A stretch of 64,000 nt of DNA, taken from Didymella arachidicola. Lineage: Eukaryota > Ascomycota > Dothideomycetes > Pleosporales > Didymellaceae. Positions 10,089-21,407 of the stretch are shown in pieces. Below the pieces are notes generated by a model. The model searched no databases, had not been told where the DNA came from, and saw only the letters and a program-made list of their open reading frames with translations. Within the stretch, counting starts at the first letter, position 1, and each line of letters begins with the position of its first letter. The stretch is from contig CM049986.1 of the NCBI GenBank assembly GCA_016630955.3, forward strand, positions 1,674,001 through 1,738,000, read 5' to 3'. Made by a program: the position numbers and the translations under genes.

Positions 10089-11589
10089 CTACCTCCCCGC
10101 CTTCCTCCCCTTCAAATACGCACTAACCTGCTCCACGTGGCTTATAAAAAACATCCTCTTCTCATCGCTACTCCACTTCAACACCCCACACTCCTCCGCA
10201 TACTTCCTCACATCCCTATACTCGGCCGCGGACCCAAACTCGCGCATCAAATACCCGTTCTCCGTCTCGACGCGCTCGCCCTCGTACTCCCACAGCCGGA
10301 TCTGGTCCATGACGGTGGGCGGGATGAAGGTCTTGTTTTTCTGCATCTGCGGGTGTGCGTGCGTGGTCAGGTAGGAGATTATCTGCGCGGAGGTGATGCC
10401 TTGGGAGACGGCGCGGTGGACGGATTCCTTTGTGAGTTTGCCCGAGATGAGGTTGGGGAAACGGTGCTGGAGTTTGCAGAAGAGGGAGATGATGGCGATT
10501 TGGATGAGGGAGTTGGTGTAGGCGTAGAGGCGGTAGTTTGTTTCGATGATGATGAAGCCTTGGGTTGCGGGGGAGCTTTGGGGGGAGGTGCTGGGGCTGG
10601 AGGTGAGGCCGCCGCCGGATTCGGAGGTTAGGGTTGTGGCGAGGCGGGTTGGGTAGAAGAGTTTTGCGTCCTTGGTGGAGCGGAAGACGATGCCCATTGC
10701 GGAGAGGTCGTCGAGCATTTGTAGTTGGGTTGCGGTGAGGGTGGAGGTTGAGTATGCTTGGCCGAGTTCTAGGGAACCGAGCATGAAGAGGAAGGAGAGG
10801 ACGTCGGTCTCGTTCATCCCGAGCTGCGTGGGGTCAGCGGTGATAAAGTCAAGCGTTGTAGATGCACGTACATCGTTTCCCATTTTCAAGTACACAATCA
10901 GCAGGTTCCACACCTGCGCATTCGTCTCTTGCAAAACAAACGTGAAGCCCTCCTTTGTAATACGGGGTTGTCCATGGTACGTCCTGACAAGATCTCCGGC
11001 ATGCAGCAGCCTCTTGGTTCCCGCGCCAATCTCCGACTTGACGTCTACGCCTGCAGCACCTCCAACCATGTAGAACAGGATCGTCTCCCACTGTGCCTTC
11101 GCATACTCGTCCAGGTATTCAAAGCTGACCCTTCGTTCCCCTTTGCTCTCTTCTGCGGTGGCAGAAACACCAAAGGAGCCGTCCCTCCCCGATCCTTCAA
11201 GAGCATGCCGCAGGCTGCGCTTGAAGCCGGGAGAAAGCGAGTGCGTACGCTTGCCGTCATCTTCCTTTGTGGTGTCGAGGATATGGAGTTGAGCGAGGAC
11301 GAACAAGGCGTGCGACTTCTCGCGTGTGGCGCCGGGCTTGAACCAGGCATTAAGCTGCGATTCGGGGAACGAAGTGGGCATGTAGAGCATTGACATGACC
11401 AGTGTCTTCGCTATGAATCTCTGTCAGTGTCGATACTTCTAATACGAGCGGTTTTTGCTTACCCAGATGTGGCAGCATGCAGCGGAAGACCGCCAGCACC
11501 GTCGCAGGAGCCTCATAGAGTTTCCTGTGCGTCTGTAGAGGCAGGCCCTGAAGGTATTCGAGCGCCTGGGAGGATGACGGCGCCGACAT
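10089..11589 (-). CDS. TFB2: TFIIH core subunit Tfb2 (p52)
   Basis: Subunit of the general transcription and nucleotide excision repair factor TFIIH; in yeast and human Tfb2/p52 binds and stimulates the XPB/Ssl2 helicase. Three exons, 11589-11463, 11410-10872 and 10823-10089 (introns of 52 and 48 bp), give 466 residues (human p52 has 462). Diagnostic segments are YLQGLPLQTHRKLYEAPATVL, the HLAKTLVMSMLYMP junction, FTFVLQETNAQVWNLLIVYL, and LGMNETDVLSFLFMLGSLEL with the later FYPTRLATTLT, the GFIIIETNYRLYAYT block, and the C-terminal region that pairs with Tfb5. The second intron is 48 nt and free of stops, so the frame stays open if it is retained. It is convergent with Aquarius, 263 bp apart. 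The coding strand turns G-rich over the last about 160 nt. Confidence 0.92.
10824..10871 (-). other. 48-nt in-frame intron within TFB2
   Basis: GTACGT donor and CACGCAG acceptor on the minus strand flank 48 nt, a multiple of three without an in-frame stop. Removal joins MGND to LGMNETDVLSFLF, which matches family alignment from memory; retention would insert 16 residues. Splicing is inferred from the splice consensus and from the extra residues not belonging to the family. Confidence 0.75.
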
Positions 11590-11855
11590 TCTTGCGGTGT
11601 GAGGTTATACTTCGACGTACTACCGTACTATCATCGTCTTGACGCAGGACGGCGGACCAGACGCGTCAGTTGCGCGGTGAAGAGAGCGAAAGGTAAAGTC
11701 CAGTGGTATTGAGGACAATCGATGACGCGCCAAGTGCACGCGGAGCCCCACATGAAACTCCGCTCCACCCCCGGCTTAGCTCCCGCTCGTCATCCTCAAT
11801 ACACATAGCAATCGCCGACGTCGCTCTTCGATCATATAAGTCTCAAGTCGCAACG

Positions 11856-12614
11856 ATGCCTGCACTCAAGTTTGTCAGATCGGTGAGAATACGCGTTTTA
11901 TTTGATAGTTTCGTTCCGCATATTGATCATTCCATCAGGTTTGGGAGTCGTTCCGTGCCAACTCGGGGCTGGAGCCAAGGTACGTCCAACACTGAACCTC
12001 AACGCTGATCGTTACTGAAACAATGGCTTTCCAGGCTGCTAGATGGAGTAGGTGATACCACAGGTCCTGTTGTACGGGACAATGGGATGTGATCTGACCT
12101 TGGTCTCTCCAGCTTCGCGTAACCTCGGCAACTCCTGGCCGAGTCAAGTTCGAGCTCGATATCCAAAAAGAGCACACTGTAAGAACGACTAAGCCGCCTA
12201 TCTACCCAAATACTAAAGCTTGCTCAGAATAGATTGAACATCCTTCATGGAGGCACAATAGCCAGCATGGTTGACCTCGGCGGTTCCCTCGCAGTAGCTT
12301 CACGAGGTCTCTTTGCTACTGGCGTCTCGACCGACTTGAACGTCACCTATCTGTCCTCGGGTGGTAAAATCGGCGATTTGATCACAGCTGAGGTGACTTG
12401 CGACAAGTGTATGCGCCACATATACGACGTTGGAGTTCAATGCTGATACCTTCCAGTTGGCAAGACGCTGGCGTATACATCGATCAACTTCAGTAACAGC
12501 AAGGGCGAGGTGTTCGCGCGCGGCAGTCACACAAAATACGTAGCTTTGGCGTGGAAGGACCCTAATAATATCGTAGAGAAGTTATCGCCAAAGAAGCCTG
12601 AGAAGACGGAGTAG
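11856..12614 (+). CDS. Hotdog-fold acyl-CoA thioesterase, ACOT13/THEM2-like
   Basis: Small thioesterase predicted to hydrolyse acyl-CoA esters. Six short exons, 11856-11882, 11939-11979, 12035-12047 (13 nt), 12113-12178, 12228-12408 and 12457-12614, give 161 residues. Introns are 48-65 bp with GT..AG ends, and the frame closes perfectly through all five. The hotdog signature NILHGGTIASMVDLGGSLA carries HGG at residues 56-58 and the acidic residue D65; the second half has DLNVTYLSSGGKIGD and FARGSHTKYVALAW. Length and motif order fit the PaaI-like/ACOT13 family. No obvious targeting peptide (starts MPALKFVRSVWESF). The next upstream gene (TFB2) is divergent with about 265 bp between the two starts. 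Confidence 0.87.
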
Positions 12615-14135
12615 AGTACATGTCTCAAGTGGAGAATGCTCTGCATGATGCTATAATCTAGTGTTAGAGACCGACAATTGCCTCGTGTGTATCTTTTATT
12701 TCCAGTCGTAGACATTCGATGGCTCGGAAACGTCATTCGTGATGCGAGTGGGTGTAAACGCTCACCGCTACTGTCTCATCTTCTCGAATTACAAAGGAAG
12801 ATTGCAAATCAAAGGAGCACCTTCAACAACCCAATGCGTGGCTTCTGCGTTCAACATGATCTGGTGGGCTGGGGAAAGATAAGAAGATGGACGGCGGTCA
12901 TGCAGCCCGATTTGAAAAGTGTCACACAACGTTGAGAAACCAGCCGTATGGGCACCGTGCCAATCTGCCTTCCTGCGCTTGGGTGTCATCAGAATAGTCT
13001 GATCTGACGCGACCTTGGCCCCGACTTTGGAGCAGCTGACGGCTCAAGGTCCTTGGAGCCAATCTTCTCTGCGGTTGCAATAACAGCGAGATGTTTAGTT
13101 CTAGGCAAGAAGTTGTTGTCGTCCAGGATGCTCTGAATCTGTGGTGTCGTGCTCTGTGGAATGAGCGGCTTTGTAGGAACGATCGATCTTGCGTTTGGCC
13201 ATGGCACGATAGACTGTAATCGCGGTCAAAGAATTAAGAGTGACAGAAAGGTGGAACACGTACCGATGGAGGAGGGCATAAATACGAGGCCACTTCACTG
13301 CTTCTGGTTTAATTATGTTGACGACACGGTGAAGGTGGTAAGGTGGAGATGTAGGAACGAGTCGGGCGGAAATGTATCTGATCTGCAGGGAGGGTCCTCC
13401 TTGTACTCAGAGGTATTGTGCCGGGTCTGGAAGAGGCGGTCTTGTTGTTCACAGTGAACAACAGCCCCAGGAGTCGCGATGATATTCGCTGCCCTTCACT
13501 GGATTGTCAGAGCATCAGGCAAAAAAACACATCCACACAATATTCTTGGCAGCTCCTGATAACTGTGCTCTGATTGGGTTGGCCACCATGGTAAGAGTGT
13601 AAGGTAATGCGGGCGAATACATCTTCAGGGTGCACACTGCATAGAGGCAGCGGGCGTCAAGGTAGAAGGAATGTACCGTTGCGCAACCAAATCCATTCGC
13701 CCAGCTCCTGATGCAGCAAACTGCGTGTATACTCATAGCTGGGAACTACTGTACATGCCAAGCGTGAACCATTAATCTGCGAAAAAGCATGAGCCCATGA
13801 TGCACCCAAGCCAACAACTTTTAGGTGCGAGTAGACCACGACAGGACACACTTTGAAAGAGTCCGCAGAAGACTGTTCAAGCTCCTGAAGTTATACAGCC
13901 AGCCGAGCGGCAACCGCCCAAGGGTCCAGAAGAAATACATGAGGGATCCAACAAAGCCAATCAAACGTCCATCCGAGATTTAGGGGGAAAAATAGCAGTT
14001 GTCTCATCCTAGCGTCTTGTACGCGCTGATCCCAGCTCGATCAGTCGTAATGGAGTTTCGTCCGAATATGATCGGGATCTGGTGATTTAAGCGCTGTTCG
14101 AGGCGGTGACGTTGTCGCACAAGAGAATCATACCG
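12615..14135. other. Intergenic region with weak open frames
   Basis: About 1.5 kb without a confidently called gene. On minus, 13207-12989 and 13298-13101 hold overlapping short frames; one contains IQSILDDNNFLPRTKHLAVI, which reads like real protein, but I could not join it to a plausible start and end, so it is left uncalled. The rest shows nothing recognisable. Confidence 0.45.
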
Positions 14136-15466
14136 CTAGTAGCGTCCACGGGGCGGGTAATCACCAGCCGGCGGGGCATCGTAAGGTGGGCGACCTCCCG
14201 GGCTACGGGGACGGCCTGCGCCACGAGGAGAAGGTGGACGGCCTCCTTCGTAAGGACGAGCGCCGCCACCGTTCATGTATGGGTCATCGTAGCGACGAGG
14301 AGGTGGGCCGGCCCTAGCATCGTAAGGATCGTCAGGGTAGCGCGCACGCGGTGGGCCGTACTCATCAGGCGCCATGCGGCCACGAGGCGGCGAGCGACCA
14401 TATCCTCCATCACGTCTATCGTAGAATTCGCGCGGTGGGGTGCGGCGACGGTAGTCATCCCGGCGGGGGCTGTAACCACGAGGAGGACCGCGGCGATCGT
14501 AGTAATCATCATACGGAGCGGGAGGGTAGCCGCCACCACGGCGACCCATGGGCGAGCGAGATCGATACCTATCACGGGCCCTGTCATCAGGACCACCAGG
14601 GCCTCCGTAAGGAGCCCTTGGCTTGAAAGGAGGGGGTGGAGGCGGGTCGGAGATGTCCTGAGTGCAGGTGACTTCCTGGCCCTTGAACTCACGGCGGTCC
14701 AGCTTCTCAACGGCAGTCTTCAAGTCGGCAGCCGTCTCATATTCAACGAAACTGAAGATCTATTAATAAGGCTGCAACCAAGCATGGTGCACGCACATAC
14801 CCAGTGCCATCGCGCTCGCGACCAACCTCGGAGTAGACGACGTCCAGTCCAGATTGGCGTGCAAAGTCCTTGAGATCCTATACATCGATATTAGGCCGAG
14901 TCCAATCCAGTATTGTGGGGTACATGAAGCACGCAAACTATAGCCATAGGCGGTTCAGGATCTCGTGTGCGTGGCCTAACAGGGGACAGGGCAATTCCAA
15001 GAGTGAGGGTTTCTAACCTGCCAGCTGGTCTCCACCGGAAGGTTTGTTATTCTCATCCGGTAAGGAGTACGACGAGGACGCGGAGGAACGCGCTCGTGGG
15101 GAGTGAAATTCTCGTTGCGGCGGGATCCGCGTGCAAATTGAACGATCAGGCGCTCGCCCATGAAGTCAGAGCCATCTACAATAGTCAGGTATGTGTTAGG
15201 GAAGCGCCCTAGATGGTGTGTACATACGGAAGGCTGCGATGATTGTCAGGGCAAGTCACTAAGTAGAGGGTGCATTAAAGCTTACCAGGAACGACGTCAC
15301 GCGCGTCCATGGCGTCCTTGTATTCAATGAAGCCAAAGCCGTTCATGAGCTTGATCTCAGTGATCTCGCCAGTGCCATGGGTCTGGAAGTGGGTCTCGAC
15401 TTCTGCCTTGGTGGCATTGCGGGGAAGATTGCCCAAGTAAAGGCGCGTAGACGATACCTCGGTCAT
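14136..15466 (-). CDS. SR-type RNA-binding protein, Npl3/Srp2-like
   Basis: Predicted mRNA-binding SR protein with two RRMs and an Arg-rich tail, expected in splicing and mRNA export. Four exons, 15466-15286, 15175-15018, 14877-14801 and 14751-14136 (introns 110, 140 and 49 bp), give 343 residues. RRM1 (residues about 8-75) has RNP2 LYLGNL and RNP1-like GFGFIEYK. RRM2 (about 103-175) starts RMRITNLPVETSWQDLKDF, carries the SR-type SWQDLKD signature in place of a normal RNP, and ends in GTGFVEYETAADLKTAVEKL. From residue about 190 the tail is rich in RGG, RSRSP, YDDYYDRRG and PPRGRY repeats, mixing SR and RGG character as in Npl3. The final exon acceptor was chosen to give DGTGFVEYE. Introns of 110 and 140 bp are longer than the window average. 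Confidence 0.9.
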
Positions 15467-16338
15467 GGTGATGGTTGCTGTATAGCTTTATCCTGCGGAG
15501 AACCTAGCCTGGTGAGGAGAGTGAGCGCATGTCGACGAAAGTAAGAACAACCGGTCAGGAGTCTGAATCTGGCATGCCATTGCGAATGAAGCGGACAGGA
15601 AGCGGACAGGAAGCGGACAGGAAGCATGCGACAGTAAAACCAGCGGCCCAAGGCTGCGCGCGACAGGAACCAGTGAAGCGCGTTGATATACGGCCAGCGG
15701 GCACAAGACAGTAGGCGACTTGTCGTACCTTTGGGAAGCTGAGAGGTGGCGCAGGGAGTCCTACTGTTAAGTTCGAGAGGCGGCCTTCACAGGGAACCTG
15801 ATAAGTCGAAGACCTGGAAGCGACGCGCGACGGTAAGGTGCAGTCGTGCGCGTGGAGTCCGGTAATCAAGCACTACGCGCAGGTATTGCGGCAGCGAAAA
15901 TGGGATAGAGATGGGCGGGCGGCTGGACTTGATATTGCGGCCCCGGAAACGGTGGATGAGTGGTGCTGGAATGAAGTGAGGCGCACGCTCATCACTCGCG
16001 CGAAAGAGCCAAGCCGCAAGCGTCACGTCACGTGCACAGTCAATGCAGTCTTCGCGCGCAACCTTCACAAGCAGCATAGACCTCTACACGAACTCTGCTG
16101 TTGAACACAATATCAGGTGTAGAGTAGTTCCACTCGAATTGATGCTGTATCAATCATAAACTTGTGTTGTGGGCAGACTGACCACAAGCTGCTGGGCCGA
16201 TTCGGCGTGGTCGTTGGGCGGCAACGGTTGCAGGGAAATGGGTATATAAAATTGTGTGCTGCCTAATATACACATACGATGAAGCGACAATATACGCCCA
16301 AATGATACAGCGTGTGTGCTCACCAAGTCATGTGAGGT
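15467..16338. other. Intergenic region between SR protein and ETF-QO
   Basis: About 870 bp containing the promoter of the SR-protein gene and the 3' flank of the ETF-QO gene. Apart from the 11-bp tandem repeat only short unsupported open frames are seen. Confidence 0.6.
15590..15625. repeat. 11-bp tandem repeat upstream of SR-protein gene
   Basis: Three perfect copies of AGCGGACAGGA plus a partial fourth copy, about 125 bp upstream of the SR-protein ATG, probably in its promoter or 5' UTR. Confidence 0.9.
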
Positions 16339-18282
16339 CTAGGTAAGGACATACTTGGGCCCTTCGCCACCTTGAGGAGTCTGCCAATTGATATCCTGCG
16401 CAGGTACCTTAATATCGCAGGTCTTACAGTGGACGCAACTATGCAAACGTTAGCTGTATGGCCGTGAAAGTATTCGGGACATTGTAACTTACTTTTGGGC
16501 GTTGATCTGGAATCTGACGCCCAAATCCTTGCTGTCGTCCTCAATGTACTCGTACACGCCTGCAGGGCAAAATCGGTTCTCGACACCCTTGTATTGAGGA
16601 TACTGCTTCTTTGCATGCGCATCCCAATCCTTGACCTGCAAATGGCATGGCTGATCCTCTTCGTGGTTGGTGCCACTGCGGCTGACGCTGGTCAAGATAT
16701 CGAAGCTGATCTTGCCATCAGGCTTAGGATACTCGATCTTCTCGTACTGATCTGCAGTCTTAGTGGCAGCGTGATCAGGAGAGCCATGATTCAGAGTCCA
16801 GGGCATCTTTCCACGAAAGAGGTAAGCTTCTAGACCGGAGTACAGCACGCCACCGTACAGACCTAGCCTGGTGTGGAATGAAGGACGCATGTTGCGGACC
16901 TGCTTGAGCTCCTCCCAAACGGAAGACTTTCTCATCTTATCTTCGTAGTCGAAGAGGAACACAGTGCCACCATCCGTATTACCTTGCAGCGCATCCCATG
17001 TTGCCTCTGCAGCCATCATACCGGAGCGCATCGCTGTATGTGTACCCTTGATCTTGGGTACATTGACAAACCCTGCAGAGTCTCCGAGGAGGGCCCCGCC
17101 AGGGAAAGCAAGCTTTGGGATCGATTGGAAGCCACCTTCAATCAGGGTCCTGGCGCCGTACGAGATGCACTTGCCGCCCTCGAGAACGTCCTTGTAAATG
17201 GGGTGGTGCTTCATCTTCTGAAACTCGCCGTACGGAGCAAGCCACGGGTTGGGGTAGTCGAGACCGACCACAAGACCGATACTGACCAGGTTGTCACCGA
17301 AGTGATACATCCAGCCACCACCGTAGGTGTCCTTTGGTAGAGGGTAGCCCATTGTGTGAGTGACCTGGCCAGACTTGAACTTCTCAGGCTGGACTTCCCA
17401 CACTTCTTTGATACCGAGACCATATGTTTGATGCTGGCTGTCTCGTCGCAGGTCATACTTCTTGATGACCTGCTTTGACAAACTACCGTGGCAGCCTTCG
17501 CCAAGTAGAGTTACGCGAGCATGGAACTCCATACCGCGCTCGAAAGAGTCCTTTGCTTTGCCTTCACGTGATACCCCAAGGTCATTAGTCGCCACGCCCT
17601 TGACTACACCCTCGTGGTTGTAGAGAATCTCCGAACCGGCGAAGCCTGGGTACACCTCGACACCGACTTCCTCGGCACGTTCACCCAGCCACTTGACCAT
17701 TTGGTTGAGACTGATGATGTAGTTGCCGTGGTTGTTCATCTGCGGTGGCTTGGGTAGAGGAATCGAACCGGTTTTGGTAAGGAAGCGCATACGGTCCTCC
17801 TTCGCAGGTGTAATATCGGCGAAACGATTCAAATTATCCTCAGACTTCCAGTCCGGAAGAAGCTCATCAAGGGCAGAAGGTTCAATGACGTTCCCAGACA
17901 CAATGTGGTCGCCCAGCTCCCCTGACTTTTCAAGCAGCAGCACACGGAAGTCCTCATTACCTGCCGCATTGGCAATTTGCTTCAGCTTGATAGCGGCAGA
18001 TAGACCAGCAGGACCCCCGCCAACGATGAGGACATCGACCTCATCTACCTCACGCTCGACGGACTTGGGGTCGAAGGAGTCATCTTCGGTGGCCAATCGC
18101 ACCCGTGGCGTCGAAGAAAATGCCCTTCTTTGTCCAGCAACGCGAGTGGCAGTGTGGTGCGATACGATCAGAGTTCGTGTCTGCGGGGCGGCGCATGTGA
18201 AGGATCGAATGGGCAATCGTCTGGCGCGTGATGCTGCAAGCATTCGCCGTGTCACCGTCGCGGGTACCGTTCTGGAGGCCAT
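16339..18282 (-). CDS. Electron transfer flavoprotein-ubiquinone oxidoreductase, mitochondrial
   Basis: Inner-membrane flavoprotein that passes electrons from ETF, reduced by fatty-acid and amino-acid dehydrogenases, to ubiquinone. Exons 18282-16493 and 16438-16339 (54-bp intron) give 629 residues. An Arg-rich presequence of about 60 residues ends near RAFSSTPRVR. The FAD-binding GGGPAG lies at residues 88-93, followed by LLLEKSGELGDHIVSGNVIEP, GEGCHGSLSKQVI and GDSAGFVNVPKIKGTH. The C-terminal 4Fe-4S cluster ligands are visible: C572 in CPAGVYEY, and C598, C601 and C604 in NCVHCKTCD, the last three supplied by the spliced second exon, which confirms the intron. It works with the carnitine gene upstream and feeds the same quinone pool as complex I. 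Confidence 0.95.
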
Positions 18283-19750
18283 TGTGTTGTGAGGTGTGAG
18301 AAGGCAAAATCGGCGAAAGGTACGAAGCTATTCGAGATCGACAACAACGCCAGGGCAGCCTAAATTCCAGACCTGCCACTCAATGAAAAGCTCGCCTCAA
18401 TGCCGTGTATTTGCGATGGTAACTACAAAGGCGTGCTATGTACCCCGATTCTTGAAGCCAGAGCTCAATGACGAAGTTCAACCTTCTCACGGCCTCGGCT
18501 ACTTGGCGGGCCAATAAGGACGCTGCTGATTCTCTCTTTCACCCTAGGTGTTCCGGCCGTAAAGCCGAGCAACAAGTCTCGGCATAGAATTTACACCTCA
18601 CACCCGAACGTTGTCGAAGGTCTGTGGCGCTGAGAAGGATTAAAGTCAATGAGACCATCGTTCCCGCTGCTGCAGTTGCCCGAGACAGGGCAGTTTTCAG
18701 GCTCTATGTCTTTCGCCATGCCAAGACGTCACCACCGAGGTAGCATTGCATCGGCTGCAATGACCATCGAGAACCCCAGGTTACACACCAGTTACCCCAT
18801 GGGACGATCTGAGTGCCTGGACAAGCAGTCAACTCCACACGATGCGATCAGATCCTGTTGCTGCCCTGCTGCGAGTAGTCTATTTATGATACCTGCCTGC
18901 CTCGGAATTTAGGCTGCCATCCCACAGGCGTGAGATGAAACCTATACAGAAAACGGTGCTACCATTCACACCATCACGATGAGAGATACTGTGGAGTATT
19001 AACAGAAGATCTTCTCGAATCCTGTTGTTGAAAATCGCACGTCAGAGTACCTGAAACCGGCCAAGCTTCATGCCTGCAGGCCACAGTCGCACACCAGACT
19101 CATGCGTTTGGGGGATCTCTTGTGGACAGCCCACGCTCTGGCCCGTCTGTAACATGCTCTCCGACAACATACGTTCGACGAGGTCCGGAGACTGCTCGCT
19201 AACGAATATTATCAGGACCATCGTCATGGAACTTGATTCTCAATGCGTTTGATCGTTTGCCTGTTCCTGACGGAGACCGCTAGCTCACATGGCCAGATTG
19301 TTTTTCTCGATAGTTTTGCGGTAGCTATCTGGTGGCTGTCAAAGCGAAATAAGCATCGTCGTCCGATGTGACACATTGCGCCCCTGTCGATATCAGCCCT
19401 TAGCAGCCCCAAAGACTACATGGATGCTCCAACAGCGCGTGTGTTGAATTGACGGGATCTTCGCGAACGCATCGAATCGCCCGGGCCTTTTTGCCTTGGA
19501 GCATGCCTCAGCCGAGACTATCTACAGCACCAAACACAACACCAGGAAGTGTATATATGCAGCGTCCTCAGAAGGATTCAATGGCACGCCCAAGTCCTAT
19601 TCTCTTCATTGATCTCTTGTGCAGGGCACTCGCTATTTGCATACCTTGTTTTCTTGTGAGAGCTGAGCTCACTTTTACTATCCTTTACAGTTGATCTGAT
19701 AACCTCTTTACTATCCTTTCAATAATCCACCGTTCGAGCAGATCGCAATC
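18283..19750. other. Long intergenic region, divergent promoters
   Basis: About 1.47 kb between the divergent ETF-QO and secreted-protein genes. Only short open frames are present. A TATATAT element at about 19553, roughly 200 bp before the ATG at 19751, and a pyrimidine-rich stretch at about 19600-19730 could belong to the promoter of the secreted protein. Confidence 0.5.
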
Positions 19751-20720
19751 ATGAAGATCGAATACTCCCTCCTTACTCTGCTGTCAGCATCGATGGTAGC
19801 TGCAGCTCCACATCCGTTCGTCGTCCCAGACGCAGCTCTAGCAGCTGCCGAAGATGGCGCTGTACCCGTCCCCGCCCTCGACAAGCGCCAGCAGGTATCT
19901 GTGTATGGCTTCCGCAAGCGAACCATCGAGCTTCGCAACGCTCTTGTGGCCGCTCGTGGAGGTCAGCGTGTGAACGAGATTCTTGGTACCGAAGGTCTTC
20001 AAGAGCAGGCCGCTCCTGCTCCCTCGGACCCGGAGGGCAAGGGCAAGGGTAAAGGAGCCGCCGATAATGCTGATCAAGAGTTCCAGCTACTTGGAGACCA
20101 GGCGGCCGAGCAACAGCAGCAGCAAGCCAACCAGACCGTAGCTGCAGACCCAGCGGCAGATCAGGCTGCTCAGGACCAAGCTGCTGCCGATCAGAAGGCC
20201 GCGGACGACAAGGCTGCTGCTGATAAGGAGGCTGCCGACAAGCAAGCTCAAGAAGAGGCCAAGCAACAAGCCGAGCAGCAAAAGAAGCAGCAAGAAGCCG
20301 ACCAGAAGGCCGCCGATAAGCAGCAAAAGGCCGTCGAACAAGCAGCTAAACAACAGGAGCAGCAGGCTAAGCAACTTCAGAACCAGGCCCAGCAGGACGC
20401 AAATCAAGCTCAGAAAAACGCCGACAAGGCAGCCAAGGATCAGGCAAAGGCCACTGAAGAGCAGAAAAAGGCCCAAGCCGAACTCGACAAAGCCAATGCA
20501 GCGCTTGAGCAGGCCAAGGCAGGTCAACAAGCTGCTGCCGGCAATGCTACACAACTCGTCGGCGGCGGCGCGGCTGCAAACCAGACCGCTGGGATCGATC
20601 AGAACGCTGCTGCAGGCAATGGCACCCAAGCGGGTCAGGGCAAAGGAAATGGCAAGGGCAAAGGAAAGGGAAAAAAGGGCAAGAGCAAGGGCAAGGGAAA
20701 GGGCCAAAACAACAACAACG

Positions 20721-20766
<46 letters not shown>

Positions 20767-21172
20767 CCAGAACCAAGCCAGCGAACAGCAACAAGGCAAA
20801 GGGAAGGGCAACAACAGCAACAACCAGAACCAAGCTGCTGGTAATGGTACAGCAGCCGGCGAACAGCAACAAGGAAAAGGAAAGGGCAAGAACCAGAACG
20901 AGGCTGAGCAGGCGCTTCAGGCAGGTGGCCAGCAGCAACAGCAAGCCGCCGGTGGCCTTGACGACATCCTGAGCGGACTTCTTAGCGGTGGAGCGGCTGC
21001 AGGTGCTGGTGCTGATGCCGGTGCTGAAGGGAGTGCCGGTGCTGGTGGCCTTGCTGACTTACTTGCCTCGCTGGGCGGCGGTGCTGCGGGCGGCCAGGGC
21101 AAGGGTCAAGATCAAGCTCAGACTGGCGGTGCCGGAGATCTCACCAGCCTTCTTGGAGGCCTGACTGGTTAG
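19751..21172 (+). CDS. Secreted low-complexity A/Q/K/N-rich protein, no known family
   Basis: Single-exon 473-residue protein. The signal peptide is MKIEYSLLTLLSASMVAAA with predicted cleavage near residue 19. Dibasic Kex2-type sites follow at K45-R46 (LDKR) and R55-K-R57. Residues about 100-265 are almost entirely A, Q, K, D and E with a heptad-like pattern and could form a long helix or coiled coil. Residues about 300-318 are GKG repeats, then a poly-Asn run (320-339, interrupted by one Asp), then further GKG/NQ blocks. The C-terminal 100 residues are Gly/Ala-rich with three amphipathic motifs, LDDILSGLLSGG, LADLLASLGGG and LTSLLGGLTG. Secretion is inferred from the signal peptide; function is unknown. 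A cell-wall or matrix-associated protein, or a precursor of short peptides, are possibilities. Confidence 0.8.
20707..20768 (+). repeat. (AAC)n microsatellite encoding poly-Asn
   Basis: About twenty AAC triplets with one GAC interruption at 20720, in frame inside the secreted low-complexity protein. Likely length-polymorphic. Confidence 0.95.
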
Positions 21173-21407
21173 ACGTAACCAGGCATACCCCTAGGCGTAC
21201 GACACATAGCATGACCTCAGATCGATTCAGGAATCGGTGTGAGAGCGACAGTTAGAGATGTAAGAATTACAAAGTAGGTCATTAATGGATTGTGCTACGA
21301 AGTGCGAATTCAAACTCTCTAAAGAGGCTGCGCGTAGTTTACTACAGGATATCAAAAGTCTAAGCAAACGTCCGTTCAAACGCCTAAATCATGATCTCTG
21401 AATCCTT

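Noticed and set aside
20087..20944. Leu/Val-rich 285-codon frame on minus, resembling a membrane protein
   Set aside because: It is the antisense shadow of the A/Q/K/N-rich secreted protein; CAA/AAC/AAG codons read as Leu/Val on the other strand.
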